A DNA stretch of 60,000 bases, from positions 20,524,501 through 20,584,500 of the forward strand of contig NC_079880.1 of the NCBI RefSeq assembly GCF_029227915.1. The letters are read 5' to 3'. This DNA is from Hydractinia symbiolongicarpus (lineage: Eukaryota > Cnidaria > Hydrozoa > Anthoathecata > Hydractiniidae). A program made the position numbers and the translations under genes. The notes beneath the pieces were generated by a model. It saw only the letters and a list, made by a program, of their open reading frames with translations. It was not told the DNA's origin and did not search any database. Positions 34,604 through 46,228 of this stretch are shown piece after piece; within the stretch, counting starts at the first letter, position 1, and every line of letters starts with the position of its first letter.

Positions 34604-37600
34604 GTATGTAACACCTTTACTGATCGATTGTAAATAGGCTTCAAATATGCAAAATATCGTTAGTGTAGAACGTTTTCCTGAGTCCGAAAGTTCACCAGTT
34701 TAATTTTCACCTAGGGTAGATATCTAACCGTGCAGTAATTTTAGCTTTTTAAGGAGCTGCAGCGGGAACTCTAAATACTGAAGAACCGCATTTGTAATCC
34801 CTTGATGGCTTAACTCCAATATACCTGAGCCTTTTTGACACTATTATCCCTGGACAGGATCAAATTAAGGGAGACCCACGTCAGGGTTAAGCCAAAACAT
34901 GTACTGCTTATCAACAAAATCTTGATACAGGTTTCTGTAAAAGTATTGTTATTATACTTATGGATTTGAGAAATGAATTTCAAACTCGTGCTTTAATCTC
35001 TAAATAAGCAGCTGGATTGCTCTCACTGCAACAAGAATCACTGCGTCGGTGGATAAGTTGTATGTCAGGGAAATTTTTTTCAGAGTTGACAAAGTAGTCA
35101 TTTAAACACTTGAAGCTGAAAAGAACCGTACATTTATGTCTCGCATAATTTTTTTAATAACATTTTCTTTTCAAACTAGCTACACTTTTAATAATTGATT
35201 CGACATTTTGTAGTCCTAAATTAGTCAATAAATAGAAAAAGCACGTAAAATTAATCAGGTACTGTAATTTTTTAATTATAATTAAATGTTTTGAAAGACG
35301 TTTTTCTTCGAATTTTTTTTTCGAATTATGAATATTTCTTGTTAAAGTTCTAAGTGTAAAAAGAACAATACAAGGGAAATATTAAAACTATCTGAATAGG
35401 AATAGCTGATCAAAAGTTGCAGGATAATTAATGTTATCATCTTAAATAATCAAGGATTATAAATGAACGCCTTTTTTGAAAAAATGCCAACTGTAATAGA
35501 GTGGCATTTTTCAAATCTTTTAAGGGACTTTTATATACTTAAAGTATTAGCTACCTTGTGTCTTCAATATTTTTTTTTATTTAAAAAATCCTTTCCTTGA
35601 AATAGCAATGCATATTATACTGAACGGACAGATTACCACAGTTTTTAAAAAATACATGGAATTTCTTTTCGTGACTATCAAAAATTTTTATTTAAATGTT
35701 TTAATTTTAATTTTTTCCATTATATTCTTCTCATTTTAATTATTTGGAGATGCTTATAGAAATGGTGAGACGGGAAAACGAACATTACCCTGTGGTGTTG
35801 TACACTTCCTCGGAAAGGATCAAGTGAAGACGATAAATAATAATTAAAATAACAATAAAAAGAATTAAAAACAAGAAAAAGAAAAAAACATCAAAACATC
35901 AAAACAACATTAATTATTTAAAAAACGTAATTTAATTACAGACGATGGTATATTTCCAATCTTACTAAAGAAGAAAATCTAGCTTAGTTGGTCTTTGTAT
36001 TTTAGTTATGTTAGGTCACTGCCTAATGAGTAACAGGAAGACAAGTTACAACACCTTTTGTTGGATAACCCTGCATTCAACTATTTATTTGTTTCATTTC
36101 TGAATAGTGGTAATAGAAGGATGGCCAGTAAATAACAAAAATATTTCTTTGTTCTTAATTGTTTCTATTAAACAGATAAACCAGAACTTTATTGTTTTAA
36201 GAGACTTGTTTGTTTATTGTTCTCAATGGTTTAAACGAATCCGACAAACATATTGCTGGTTTCGATTGGTGCACGGTTTTTCTTTCATGTTATATCCGTG
36301 GGTAAATAAAATCATTCTAAACTCATTTGAATTATTCACAATAATAAATTAAAAAAAGGGTATGGATATTTGTTAGCTGACTTTTGTTAAGTCATACTTA
36401 GAATGTCCTCTTAACTTATAATTACTGTTTCCTTTTCTTAGCGTAAAAAATATTTTCTGCCTTAACTATCAGCTGATATCTTCAGGTTGTTTAACAATCT
36501 TTTTCATTGTTCGTCTGCACAAATCTTTCGCGAGGCATGGAACTAGTTTACAATAATTATTTAAAGAAATTAACCTGACAGTCAAACACTTTATTATTGA
36601 TTATAGATACATATCCTGGATCAGTAGCTGCTGGATATCTGGGTAAAAGAAACAAAAGTAAGAGTTATCGTAGTTATAAAATCATAAAATAAATAGGATG
36701 TTAAACAAATAATATATTTATTATTTCTTGTTACAGACTTATATCAAGGACCACCAAGATATCAAACTAAAGGTAATTTTCAAGATATGCACGAGTAATT
36801 AATAAAAATCTGAGTTCATGGATTGGATGTTTAAATTTTTTGTATCTACTTTTTTTGTTGACCTTTACTAGAAACTATTCATTTATACTTTTATTTTAAA
36901 TTTGAAATTATCTTGAAAACAGAAACTTTAGTAAACAATAATTTTGGTAAAATTTAATAAAAAAGAGGAGATAGGAAAAGCTTGAATGGTCGAAGTGTTT
37001 TTCTCGTTCTTATTAAATCAAAATTTTTAATTATTTTATTAAAATGTGAATTTCAAATGATCACTTCGAGCCAATTGATTTAATGGCATACTGCCCAGGA
37101 AAGCGCTGTAAAAACAATTTAATTAAAAGATATATCTGGCAGAAGAATTTTAAATTGTTATAAACTACATATTTAACACGTATTATCCCTAAATATGCTA
37201 AAATATTTGTTTTTGGGTTAAGAATAATTTGTTGGAAGATATTTCTGCGAAACTTGTTTTTGCAATAAGACCTGAAAAAGGATTTATCGCGAAATATATA
37301 TTTTGCGGTTACAATTTTTTTATTTAAAATCCGAAACTAATGTTTTCAACTTTTTCTCTTTTGATGAAAACCAAATATCTTAATAGTAACCAACATCGAT
37401 CCCAAGGCCTGTAGAGTTTTTTGATGTGAGTTTATAACAAAAAACGTTACAGGCCCTGAGTTCGAGGTTGGATAGTAACAAGGGAAAACAGGATATTATT
37501 TGTTACTCTTTTCATATTATTCAGGAATATAAATTTAAAACTTTTGAGCTTCAAGGAGTGTTGTTTTGATGAGTTTTGTTCCCTGAATGGAAAAAAGCGC

Positions 37601-40600
37601 TTCTTTAAAAATTCCATTTTGGTATTTGAACTTTACTTTCTAATTCGATAGGTTCTGCTTTTAAGATAATTGGCGAACTCTTCTTCCTATTGTTTCCGGA
37701 CTTTTTTTGATGCATAAGATTTTTAAAATCATTTTTTTTCTAGACGCTCCTGTACTTGGCAGCTGGTGGCCAAACAGGCGTTCTGGTATGTGAACACATA
37801 TATTTAACTCCATTTAGTGTGGTTACCGGATAATATAAGTCTTCTTTTTTTATATTTAACATTTCTTTTAACATTATATAGGTTGGTTATGTAAAAAAGA
37901 ATAAAGCGCAAATATGTAGTAGTTATCACACAGTGCCGAGAAAAATATCGGAAATATTATTATGTTCTCGCTAACATATTTAACAAGCCTATAGGTGACG
38001 ATTTTTAAGAGACAAGTGCGATAATTTTTTAATCATATGAACCGAACACAAAAGTGTCGTACACTCAGTAGATTATTGTTCAATTTCAGTATGTGTTCAA
38101 AAAATTTTTGTTTAACAACAAATAAAGTTATTGAAAGAATATATGTGTTCATGTATTGTCATACATGATAAATTTCCATATTTCCAATAATCAAATAAAA
38201 CCTCCTTCAACGTGGTATAGATCTGTCTGAAGTCACAAGTGAACTAAACATTTTCGACGGTGAAGACCACTGGCTCTTTTACGACCTTTTAATAATTACA
38301 TACGAATAAAAGGTGCCTTTCCCTCCCTCTTCTTGCCACACTTACCTACATTTGCTTTGTGCCTATTGCCTTTGTTTTGTTAACCTCTCCGCATTGATTA
38401 CCATTAGCGTAAACCTAAAAGATTTCGAAATGAATAGTGTTAAACAATGCACTTAATATTACTTAAATATTTTATACGGCATTTATTTACTGGTTAATTT
38501 TTAGTTTCCCTACCCAGCCACCACCCAACCATTATTAACCACTACATAGCCACTACCTAACCACTAATAACCACTACCTAACCACTATTTAACCAGTAAT
38601 AAACACTACCTCACCACTACCTAAATACTTAAAAATCACTACTGAAACACTACCTTACCACTACTTAACAACTACCTTACCACTACCTAACTCTACCTAA
38701 CCACTGATAACTACTAGCTAACCATATTGTGTTTTGCTATCAGCGTTCAGCGTTTATTTTAGCGACAAGAAGCTTGAGTGAAATCGCGGCCGACGAACTG
38801 ACTAAAAGAATTGCTGGTATGATTATTTATTAATTATCCTATTAGCCGAGAGGGCTAAAAAAGGATCCAATTGCATTTGAAGAACCAATAAACTATTGTG
38901 CCATGATTTAGTAATAATAATGTACGTCGATGTAAAACGTTTAAGTGACACGGATGATGTAAAGTTACTTAGCTAAGTTTATTTGTTGCTGCACTGGTGT
39001 TAAGAAATCTGATTCCAGATGTAATCATCCATAATTCACCAAACAGTCTCTATATTGATTCTGATTAAAATATCAAAAGTAATTTAACAACATATTTGTG
39101 AAACAACTCCGTTAAAAACTAGTTTCTCTGTTTCGCTGAACAAAAAAGAAAAAGCTATAAATTTTCATTACAACTCTTATAACATCAACGTGTATTCTAA
39201 GCTGTAACAATTTGAAAAAGTAGGTGAAAAAATAAACTTATTAACGTACAAAATTATTAAAAAGACGTCATAAATTACTTACTCATGTAGATTTGTGGCT
39301 AATATTTCGAAAATTAAGTTTATGACCTTTCAGTAATAAGACGCGCCCTCGAAAATTTCTAAATGTAATTGGTGTATAAAATGGCGAAGAAACAAAGTGG
39401 ACAAATAACCTATCATTTTCGCTTTATTAGCCTTCCAAAGCTATACTTTTTACCACAATATAATACACGACATAATTGTGAATCAACTAGTAATTTGAGG
39501 TATCTTTGTTCCGCTCTTAGAACGTTTGTACTTAATCATCATTTACTTTAGAGTTATATCCATCAATTGGTGCAGCATATTGGGGTAAAAGAAGCAAAGG
39601 TAATCAAACAGAAGAGAAAATCTCCATTCTAATACAATGTCAGATATGAATAAATCAATTATTTTTTTTTTATTTATTATAGAGTTCTATCCGTCAGTTG
39701 CTCAATCATACTGGGGGAAGAGGAGTGAAGGTAAGGTTATACAACACCTCTTGTTGTAGCGTTATAATAAAAATGCAATACGTGTGAAAGTTCATCAGAT
39801 GTTTTTTTGTAGGAGTAAATTATGAGCATTCATCTACAACTATGAAGTAGTTTCTATCCTATTTAGTTAAATTCATCATTTGATAATTGTAGTGTCAGTT
39901 ATTTTTCTTATTTTGTGTATTATTCACTCACGAAGTTCCTGTCCGCTTTATTAGCATTGGTTAAGTAAGTATAAATAAGAAATATAAGTAAGAAATTTAG
40001 CTAGGTGCAAATCAAGTAAAAAAATATAATTTCTGTACTGCTTTTTTGAATGCATGCATAAATCACTTGTGTCACTTTACGAAATCACACTGAAAGGAAG
40101 TACATGTCCTATACGGGTGTTACTAATATAGAGGTAAAATCATCTCTCGTCCCTCGTATGCCAGATGTGAATAGTTATTTTGTAAGAAGCCAAAATTAGT
40201 CAAAAGTAAGCAAACGCTAGAAAAATCAAGTGATATTTTATTTTCTCAAAATTTTGTTTTCCACAGAAATTCCGATGTTGGGCAGTCTATGGCCAGGAAA
40301 AAGATCAAGTGAGTTTTTATGCAATCTTTGTCATTTATCTCATGATAAAAAATTATATGCAGCGAACTACTAAAGTAAGAATAACAGCTTTCCATCAAGA
40401 TAAGATTGGTTTATCTACCTTCTTTTTCTTAGGCATGCCATCTTGGCAACATCGCTGGTGGCCTGGGAAAAGATCGGGTAATTTATTTAAACTTTATAAC
40501 TAAAAAGTTCCATTATTTTCCTTTTCATCTTACAAAAAAGTTTAATACCATCACTATAAATAAAACACGCGTACTGAATGTTGTTCGGCAAAGTCTTTAG

Positions 40601-42500
40601 GCACGTGCGTGCTGCAGATTACACTTACCGCTGACCCCACCTGTAAAGTCCATGTGGCCGTGTAGATATTCAGTCTTCATTTTGCGTTCAAAAAATACAG
40701 TCCTCTTTTAAACGTTATTTATCTTTAACCCTCACAAATGTCAATATTTTCTTTGGGAACGTTTTGCCTTTAATTTGACTTTTTCCGGTCAGGAATAAAA
40801 GAACCTTAAGAACTAGTTGTAAACCGGTAAAAATCCTCCGGAATTTTCTCGTTGTCACTTTCAACTACTAACTTTGACTTACAGACGGAAAGTCGAGTAT
40901 ATTAATATAGATAAACCCAATGATTGAAAGACTGCATTATTTATAGATAAAAATTCTTATTTCACAATTTGTTTTACTTTATTTCACGGACAGTCAAAAT
41001 CAAGCTCAATTCACCATTCATTGACGTTTCCCTAAATTTTGGTATTTTAAGTATAACAATTAAAACAAGAACCTTTCTTTAATCTTTATTCTAACTAATT
41101 TTGGTATTTGTGTTTGCAACTATTTCGCTAGGATGAGAAGGATTTCTGCAAACATACATATTGACTTTGTGCTATTTACTTTAGAGTTATCTCCATCAGT
41201 TGGTGCAGCATATTGGGGTAAAAGAAGCGAAGGTAATCAAACAGAAGAGAAAATCTCCACTATAATGCAATAGGAATAAATCAATATATTTTGTATTTTA
41301 TTTATTATAGAGCTCAATCCTTCAGTCGCTTCTGCATATTGGGGAAAAAGAAGCGAAGGTAAGTTTTACAACAACTCCACTGCAACAAGTTTTGACGTAT
41401 GGACAACAAATGCATGTACTTCATTTCTTATAGAGCTTTATCCTTCAGTCGCTGCATCATATTGGGGCAAAAGAAATGAAGGTGAGATCTTGCAACAACT
41501 CCATTGGATTGTGGATAGACAAACAAATATATGCATTTATTCTTTATAGAGTTGTATCCAGGATCAGTCGCTGCATCATATTGGGGAAAAAGAAGTGAAG
41601 GTAGCTAAGTAAAAGCAACGTTGTTTAAATTTAACCATCTTTAGATAGAGATTTTTTTCCTATCTAGATTCAACCAAATTTTTAACCTTCCACCTATATA
41701 TTTATCGTGGATATCTTTGATATAGCATGGTTCTTGCAAATATAGAGATATCGCCTACGGATGAAGTCTCCACTTTCCCTCACACACCCCCAGCCCTACC
41801 TATCTCTAAAAAGGACCTATCGTAATAGATCTAGAAAACAGCATACAACTATTATTATCGGATGTATACGCTACAACAATGTATCAGCTACAATCAATCA
41901 TTTGTTCTTTCTAATAGACATGCCACCATGGCAACATTGGCCTGGAAAGAGATCTGGTATGTGAATTTTAATTTTAAAATGCATTTCATGCAGAGAAGAC
42001 AAATTATTTATAAAGGAAATGAATGGAGATAAGTTTCTTTCTGAATGTAAATGCATCTGAGAATCATATAAAATAAATAAAATACTTTACCATTGAAACA
42101 AATGTCTCGTGAAGGCAAGTTGCTTACCCAGGATAGCTTCTTCAGTTTCTATTGTCACTTTTGTCAGCGAGGGTGCTGCAAAGGAGGTGTTAGTGCATTT
42201 TAGGCTCCCATTTGAATTACGAAAGTCGTGCAAGCACAGCAATAGCTCTTCTAGACAACCGCTTCATATATTAGTCGTATTCTCATGGTGAACGCTATGC
42301 AGAAAGGATAGATTCACATTTTATAGTCTCTAGCAAGACTCGACCAAGGTTTTAATACAACACCTCCCGCACGGAGCAAACGCTCTACCATTCGGTAACA
42401 CACTTCATAAATTGGAACTTTTGTTATAGAATTAAAGAGCAAAAACGATGAGGTGTTGAAGTTGCTGTACGAGTACGTGAAGAAAGAACTTAAGCAATGA
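34522..42500 (+). CDS. Multicopy amidated neuropeptide precursor (YWamide / WPamide), 15 exons
   Basis: About 250 aa, all introns phase 1. Exons: 34522-34603, 36607-36657, 36737-36772, 37744-37785, 38763-38816, 39552-39599, 39683-39730, 40267-40308, 40433-40477, 41185-41232, 41311-41358, 41434-41481, 41550-41600, 41918-41956, 42430-42500. Signal peptide MASYVVVGVLFICVYLHEVSA. Ten exons each end in a Gly-Lys-Arg amidation/cleavage site: six ...YWGKR (for example ELYPSVAASYWGKR), three ...WPGKR (IPMLGSLWPGKR, MPSWQHRWWPGKR, MPPWQHWPGKR) and one ...GYLGKR. Peptide starts carry acidic residues and an early Pro, as usual for cnidarian neuropeptides (family knowledge). A splice acceptor 27 nt before the ATG implies a 5' UTR exon. 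I do not recognise a named precursor; the C-termini differ from GLWamide, RFamide and PRPamide. Confidence 0.88.
36607..36772 (+). CDS. Precursor exons 2-3: GYLamide peptide and QGPPRY spacer
   Basis: Exon 2, 36607-36657, encodes DTYPGSVAAGYLGKRNK, which aligns with the YW peptides but ends in YL. Exon 3, 36737-36772, encodes NLYQGPPRYQTK with no Gly-Lys-Arg. Confidence 0.75.
37744..37785 (+). CDS. Precursor exon 4: WWPNRRS variant without amidation glycine
   Basis: DAPVLGSWWPNRRS aligns with IPMLGSLWPGKRS of exon 8, but Gly-Lys is Asn-Arg. It keeps a dibasic site and lacks the amide donor. Confidence 0.75.
38510..38725. repeat. Degenerate CCACTACCTAA tandem repeat in precursor intron 4
   Basis: About 18 imperfect copies of an 11-12-bp unit (ACCACTACCTAA and variants) lie just upstream of exon 5. 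Confidence 0.8.
38763..38816 (+). CDS. Precursor exon 5: spacer ending in KR
   Basis: ATRSLSEIAADELTKRIA, 54 nt, phase 1-1. It is acidic-rich with one KR site and no amidation glycine. Confidence 0.65.
39552..39730 (+). CDS. Precursor exons 6-7: two YWamide peptides
   Basis: Exon 6, 39552-39599, ELYPSIGAAYWGKRSK. Exon 7, 39683-39730, EFYPSVAQSYWGKRSE. The 83-bp intron is very similar to the one between exons 10 and 11. Confidence 0.88.
40267..40477 (+). CDS. Precursor exons 8-9: two WPamide peptides
   Basis: Exon 8, 40267-40308, EIPMLGSLWPGKRS. Exon 9, 40433-40477, MPSWQHRWWPGKRS. Pro at the second position would protect the N terminus after processing. Confidence 0.87.
41185..41600 (+). 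CDS. Precursor exons 10-13: four YWamide peptides
   Basis: Exon 10, 41185-41232, ELSPSVGAAYWGKRSE. Exon 11, 41311-41358, ELNPSVASAYWGKRSE. Exon 12, 41434-41481, ELYPSVAASYWGKRNE. Exon 13, 41550-41600, ELYPGSVAASYWGKRSE. Introns are only 68-78 bp, the signature of tandem exon duplication. Confidence 0.9.
41918..41956 (+). CDS. Precursor exon 14: third WPamide peptide
   Basis: DMPPWQHWPGKRS, a shortened relative of the exon 9 peptide. Confidence 0.88.
42117..42402 (-). mobile_element. tRNA-derived SINE, copy 2, in the last precursor intron
   Basis: Minus-strand A-box-like TGGTAGAGCGTTTG near 42379-42392 and B-box-like TGGTCGAGTC near 42338-42347. Blocks such as CTTCTTCAGTTTC, CGAGGGTGCTGCAAAGG and CTCCCGC...CAAACGCTCTACCA match copy 1 at 23588. 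Confidence 0.65.
42430..42500 (+). CDS. Precursor exon 15: C-terminal tail and stop
   Basis: Acceptor TTGTTATAG in the right phase, then ELKSKNDEVLKLLYEYVKKE, LKQ and TGA. It is a charged, probably helical tail. The acceptor lies about 28 bp beyond a SINE. Confidence 0.65.
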
Positions 42501-42763
42501 ATGCAAACGAGAGAGTTACCATCCCATGACATGCTGGCCACGTAACCATGTGATCACGAACCTGCGACATTTCTGATTTACTTAAATCTTAACGAACTAG
42601 CTATTTAAAAAGAATTTACTTTTTTTTGACTCTCATGTCTTTAGAAGCGTACAAATGTTTAGCACCGTATTATTTTACCTCATCAAGGTAATTCTTAGAC
42701 GTATAAAACTTTTAGTTAACCGTAAGATAACCATTGCAGTATCTATTTACACGAAATAGAGAT

Positions 42764-42769
42764 AATAAA
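42764..42769 (+). terminator. AATAAA, possible polyadenylation signal of the precursor gene
   Basis: First canonical hexamer after the stop at 42500, giving a 3' UTR of about 280 nt. Confidence 0.4.
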
Positions 42770-43014
42770 AACCCACACAAAAAATTAGGAAAGTCGGATT
42801 TATTAAAAGTTTTATTGTCTTCATAAACGAATACAAGATTATTGTAATAATTAATTATCAAAAAGGTACTACGACGATGTCAATTTTTTTTTGGCCTGTT
42901 TACTCCTGTCATTACTTCACCACCACCACTAGAAAAAATGATTTGTTAAATACTACCCATTTAATTGATATGTAAAAACAACAATGATAAAACCTCGTCA
43001 TATTTTACTTTGTT

Positions 43015-44231
43015 GAATTTCCGCGCCCGAAGGCGTAGGAAATTCTTTAAAACCGTCGTTTTTTCTATCGGAGCATTTTTTGAGAAAAAATCGACCCTGG
43101 GATTTCAAGTTGGTCCGTCACAGATGTAAACTTCGTACCCAAGCTCCTTAACTACTGAGAAGTCTAGTATTGACGCTTCAGGCCAAAATTGGTATTTGTT
43201 TTCGACAAAATTTGACACAGTTAACAAAAAAAGTATGCTGAACATAATGGTGACATAATAATTTTGATTTTTGTCACCTAAATGTCATTTTAGGCCAAAA
43301 TTGGTCCAAAAATTAGAACTACTTTATTTTCAACAAAATTTAGAACAGTTAACAAATAAAGTATGCTGAACATGATGGTGACATCAAAATTTTGATTTCT
43401 TGTTACCTAAATGTTATTTTAGGCCAAAATTGGTCCTAAAATTAAAACTACTTTATTTTTGACAAATTTTAGAACAGTTAACAAATAAAGTATGCTGAAC
43501 ATGATGGTGACATCAAAATTTTGATTTCTTCTTACCTAAATGTCATTTCAGGCCAAAATTGGTCCGAAAATTAAAACTACTTTATTTTTAACAAAATTTG
43601 GCACAGTAAACAAATAAAGTATGGTGAACATGATGGTGACATCAAAATTTTGGTTTTTTGCCACCTTAAATGTCATTTTATGCCAAAATTGGTCCAAAAA
43701 TTAAAACTACTTTATTTTAAACAAAAATTGGCAAAGTTAACAAAAAAAGTATGCTGAACATAATGGTGCAATCAAAATTTTGATTTTTGTCACCTAAATG
43801 CTATTTTAGGCCAAAATTGGTCCAAAAATTAAAACCACTTCATTTTCGGCTAAATTTGGCACAGTTAACAAATAAAGTATGCTGAAAATGATGATGGTAC
43901 AAAAGTTTGGTTTTTGTCACCTAAATGTCATTTCAGGCCAAAATTTATCCAAAAATTAAAACTGCTTTATTTTCGACAAAAATTGACACAGTTAATAAAA
44001 AAAGTATGCTGAAAATGATGGTCACATCAAAATTTTGGTTTTTTGTCAACTAATGCCGTTTAAGACCATAAACGTTTCAATCGCAAGACTTTCAACCATG
44101 AATGATAGGCTGTATTTTTTGATGGGCTTTATCTTCAGAGGTTCATGCACCAAACCCCTTCGAATGTTTGGCACAATAACACAACGAATTAGCAGGTTTT
44201 CATCAAATATTTTGGTAGGGCGCGGAAATTC
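43015..44231. mobile_element. Satellite-containing element bounded by 14-bp inverted repeats
   Basis: GAATTTCCGCGCCC at 43015-43028 is the exact reverse complement of GGGCGCGGAAATTC at 44218-44231. The 1.2-kb interior is mostly a 129-bp tandem repeat. There is no open frame, so if mobile it is non-autonomous. Confidence 0.6.
43181..44060. repeat. 129-bp tandem satellite, seven copies
   Basis: The landmark GGCCAAAATTGGTCC (or a variant) starts at 43181, 43293, 43422, 43551, about 43681, 43809 and 43936, giving periods of 112, 129, 129, 130, 128 and 127. Each unit also contains AAAGTATGCTGAACATGATG. Confidence 0.92.
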
Positions 44232-45286
44232 TTAGAGCCCCCAGGGCTTCTTGTTTTACGTTTAAAACATACCATAGATACATTTAATTACATTACTGGA
44301 TACTAGGCTGACGGCTTAACGCCTGATGACCGGAATTTGTTCCGAATTTTTTCTTCACGCGCTAACAATGAAACAGTAGCAAAAACTGCTTTTTTGTGTT
44401 AGACACGTACGAAATAGCGTTTTCCGAAACATAAAGCGACGGGCGAATACTTAATAACTGGAATAGGCACGAGGAGCGATATGTGGAATTTCCATGGGTC
44501 TCTATTATAATAGCCGCATATACGACGACGAAACACGACATATTCTTACTGACTTTGTTGTGACTGCCTGGTTTTTTACGCGCGTATATTAAACCAATCA
44601 CGATACGTGCTTTAAGAAAACAACCAATCAGTACTTTTTTAGGTGGCATCGAAGTACTGACAAAGTAAAAGGTGGTAGCAATTCAGTGTTAAGGTGGAAA
44701 TTATTACAGAAAACTGAGTCGTGAATCAGGGGCAATTGGAATGCATTTAGATACTAGAAGCCAATCGTTCTTTGTTGGTGCCCAATACTGCGTAAATCGT
44801 TCAGTGTAAGATGGAAGGTAAATATGAGTTGCTAAAGAAAGAAAGCTTATCAGCGTTCTTGAAAAAAAAGCTCAACTAAATGTTCCCAGAGTGCACTCAA
44901 TGAAATAAGAAAATTAGCAAACCGTGCTGATGCTGTCTTTCAAAATTTCACAGGGATAGTGTGGGGCTGAAGAAGTTAACTTTCGTTACCTGATCTTTAA
45001 AATAATACACACTCAGATGAATACCCTGATCTGTAAAATACACGCTCTTATGAAGGTTCATTTGTTAAACAAATTACACACACCATCCATGAAGTTAAAG
45101 TTAGAATTTAACATTCAGTTGTCGAATTTGATCCCGTAAAATTTTTAACGTCCTTGAACAGACTTCTTAACTCAAATCCTGCAAGCGAAAGAGCACAACA
45201 AGATTGTTATATTCAAAATTTATTTTTACTTTATTTCGGCATGATTCTAAACACACATATACCAAACAGAATGCGTTACAAGTCTC
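44232..45286. other. Intergenic region, 3' of the GPCR gene
   Basis: No coding signal. A short imperfect direct repeat (CCTGATCTTTAAAAT / CCTGATCTGTAAAAT) lies at 44990-45035. Confidence 0.45.
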
Positions 45287-46228
45287 TTAAAAGCTCATAC
45301 TTCTCAATGGTAAAGAGGTGGCTGTAGTAAATGTCGATATATTCGAATCGGATTCGCGCCTTCCGTTATCAGGAATAATTAAGCGTGTCAACTCCAATCG
45401 TAGTTCTGTCTGTGTAGAACCTTGTACCAGTGGATTCAAAATCAAAGTCAGGACACAAACGAATGAATGTAGTATTACCAAAACAATCTGGTCTTCAAAA
45501 TGTATGCAAAGGTTAAACAAAACAGTCATAATAACAATAAAAATGGCGTTGTAGTAGTTAAGCTTTAATGTGTCGCAAATACTTTGTTTAAGTCGCGACA
45601 ACCATTTTAATCGTTCTTCGTCAACGCCAAAGTAAATTCTTCTTGATCGAATTTCTTTAATATGTTTCTTTCGAATCAGTGTGGTATAAACAGCTACATA
45701 TAACACAAAGACTGTGAACATAAGCACCAGTAAAGTACCAAGAATCAAGGCGCCTGGTCTGTAAACAATATACTTCGTAGTTCGTGTAGGTTCTAGAGCT
45801 ATTAATAAGACAAGTCCCGTTGAACTTATCCACGAAAACAATAAAGCAATTATTGTATTTTTTGACGTCATTATCTGACTATATCGTAAAGAATACGCTA
45901 CTGCAACGTATCGATCAAACGATAGCAAAGCACTCGTGTATAACGAAGTATAAATAGCAACCAATAAGGAACCGTTTACAGCTTCATATGTAACAGTGAC
46001 ACGTACTTGTGAAACAGGAACAGTAATCTCAACAATTGTAGCAAAAAAAAGAGCTAACAGGATATCTGATATACATAAATTTGCGATAATGTAATATCGT
46101 TGTATATGCAATTTTTCTCTAGTGTAGATAACGTAGAATAAAAGGGCTTCAAAACATGACGACACGACGCAGATTAAAACCACTGTGTGTGCGACTGCAT
46201 AACGTACAGTCTGGCTAAACTCCTGCAT
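45287..46228 (-). CDS. Divergent rhodopsin-like (class A) GPCR, single exon
   Basis: Intact 313-aa frame with seven hydrophobic segments at about residues 11-35, 45-69, 82-104, 124-145, 158-183, 225-243 and 248-268. Class A landmarks: D55 in TM2 (NLCISD), DRY at 105-107, W133 in TM4 and NP at 265-266 (NPLVQG in place of NPxxY). TM3 has no conserved cysteine and TM6 no CWxP, so it is divergent. The N terminus is only about 10 residues, typical of small-ligand or orphan receptors. The start at 46228 is the first ATG giving a complete TM1. Ligand unknown. Single-exon receptors of this kind are common in cnidarian lineage-specific expansions (family knowledge). Confidence 0.85.
   Translation of the reverse strand: MQEFSQTVRYAVAHTVVLICVVSSCFEALLFYVIYTREKLHIQRYYIIANLCISDILLALFFATIVEITVPVSQVRVTVTYEAVNGSLLVAIYTSLYTSALLSFDRYVAVAYSLRYSQIMTSKNTIIALLFSWISSTGLVLLIALEPTRTTKYIVYRPGALILGTLLVLMFTVFVLYVAVYTTLIRKKHIKEIRSRRIYFGVDEERLKWLSRLKQSICDTLKLNYYNAIFIVIMTVLFNLCIHFEDQIVLVILHSFVCVLTLILNPLVQGSTQTELRLELTRLIIPDNGRRESDSNISTFTTATSLPLRSMSF

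Noticed and set aside
35941-35946. Possible 6-nt micro-exon (ACGATG) in intron 1 of the neuropeptide gene
   Set aside because: The flanking AG and GT fit phase 1, but a 6-nt exon cannot be supported without transcripts.
45318-45554. Plus-strand open frame opposite the GPCR
   Set aside because: It is antisense to the C-terminal part of the receptor, with no independent support.
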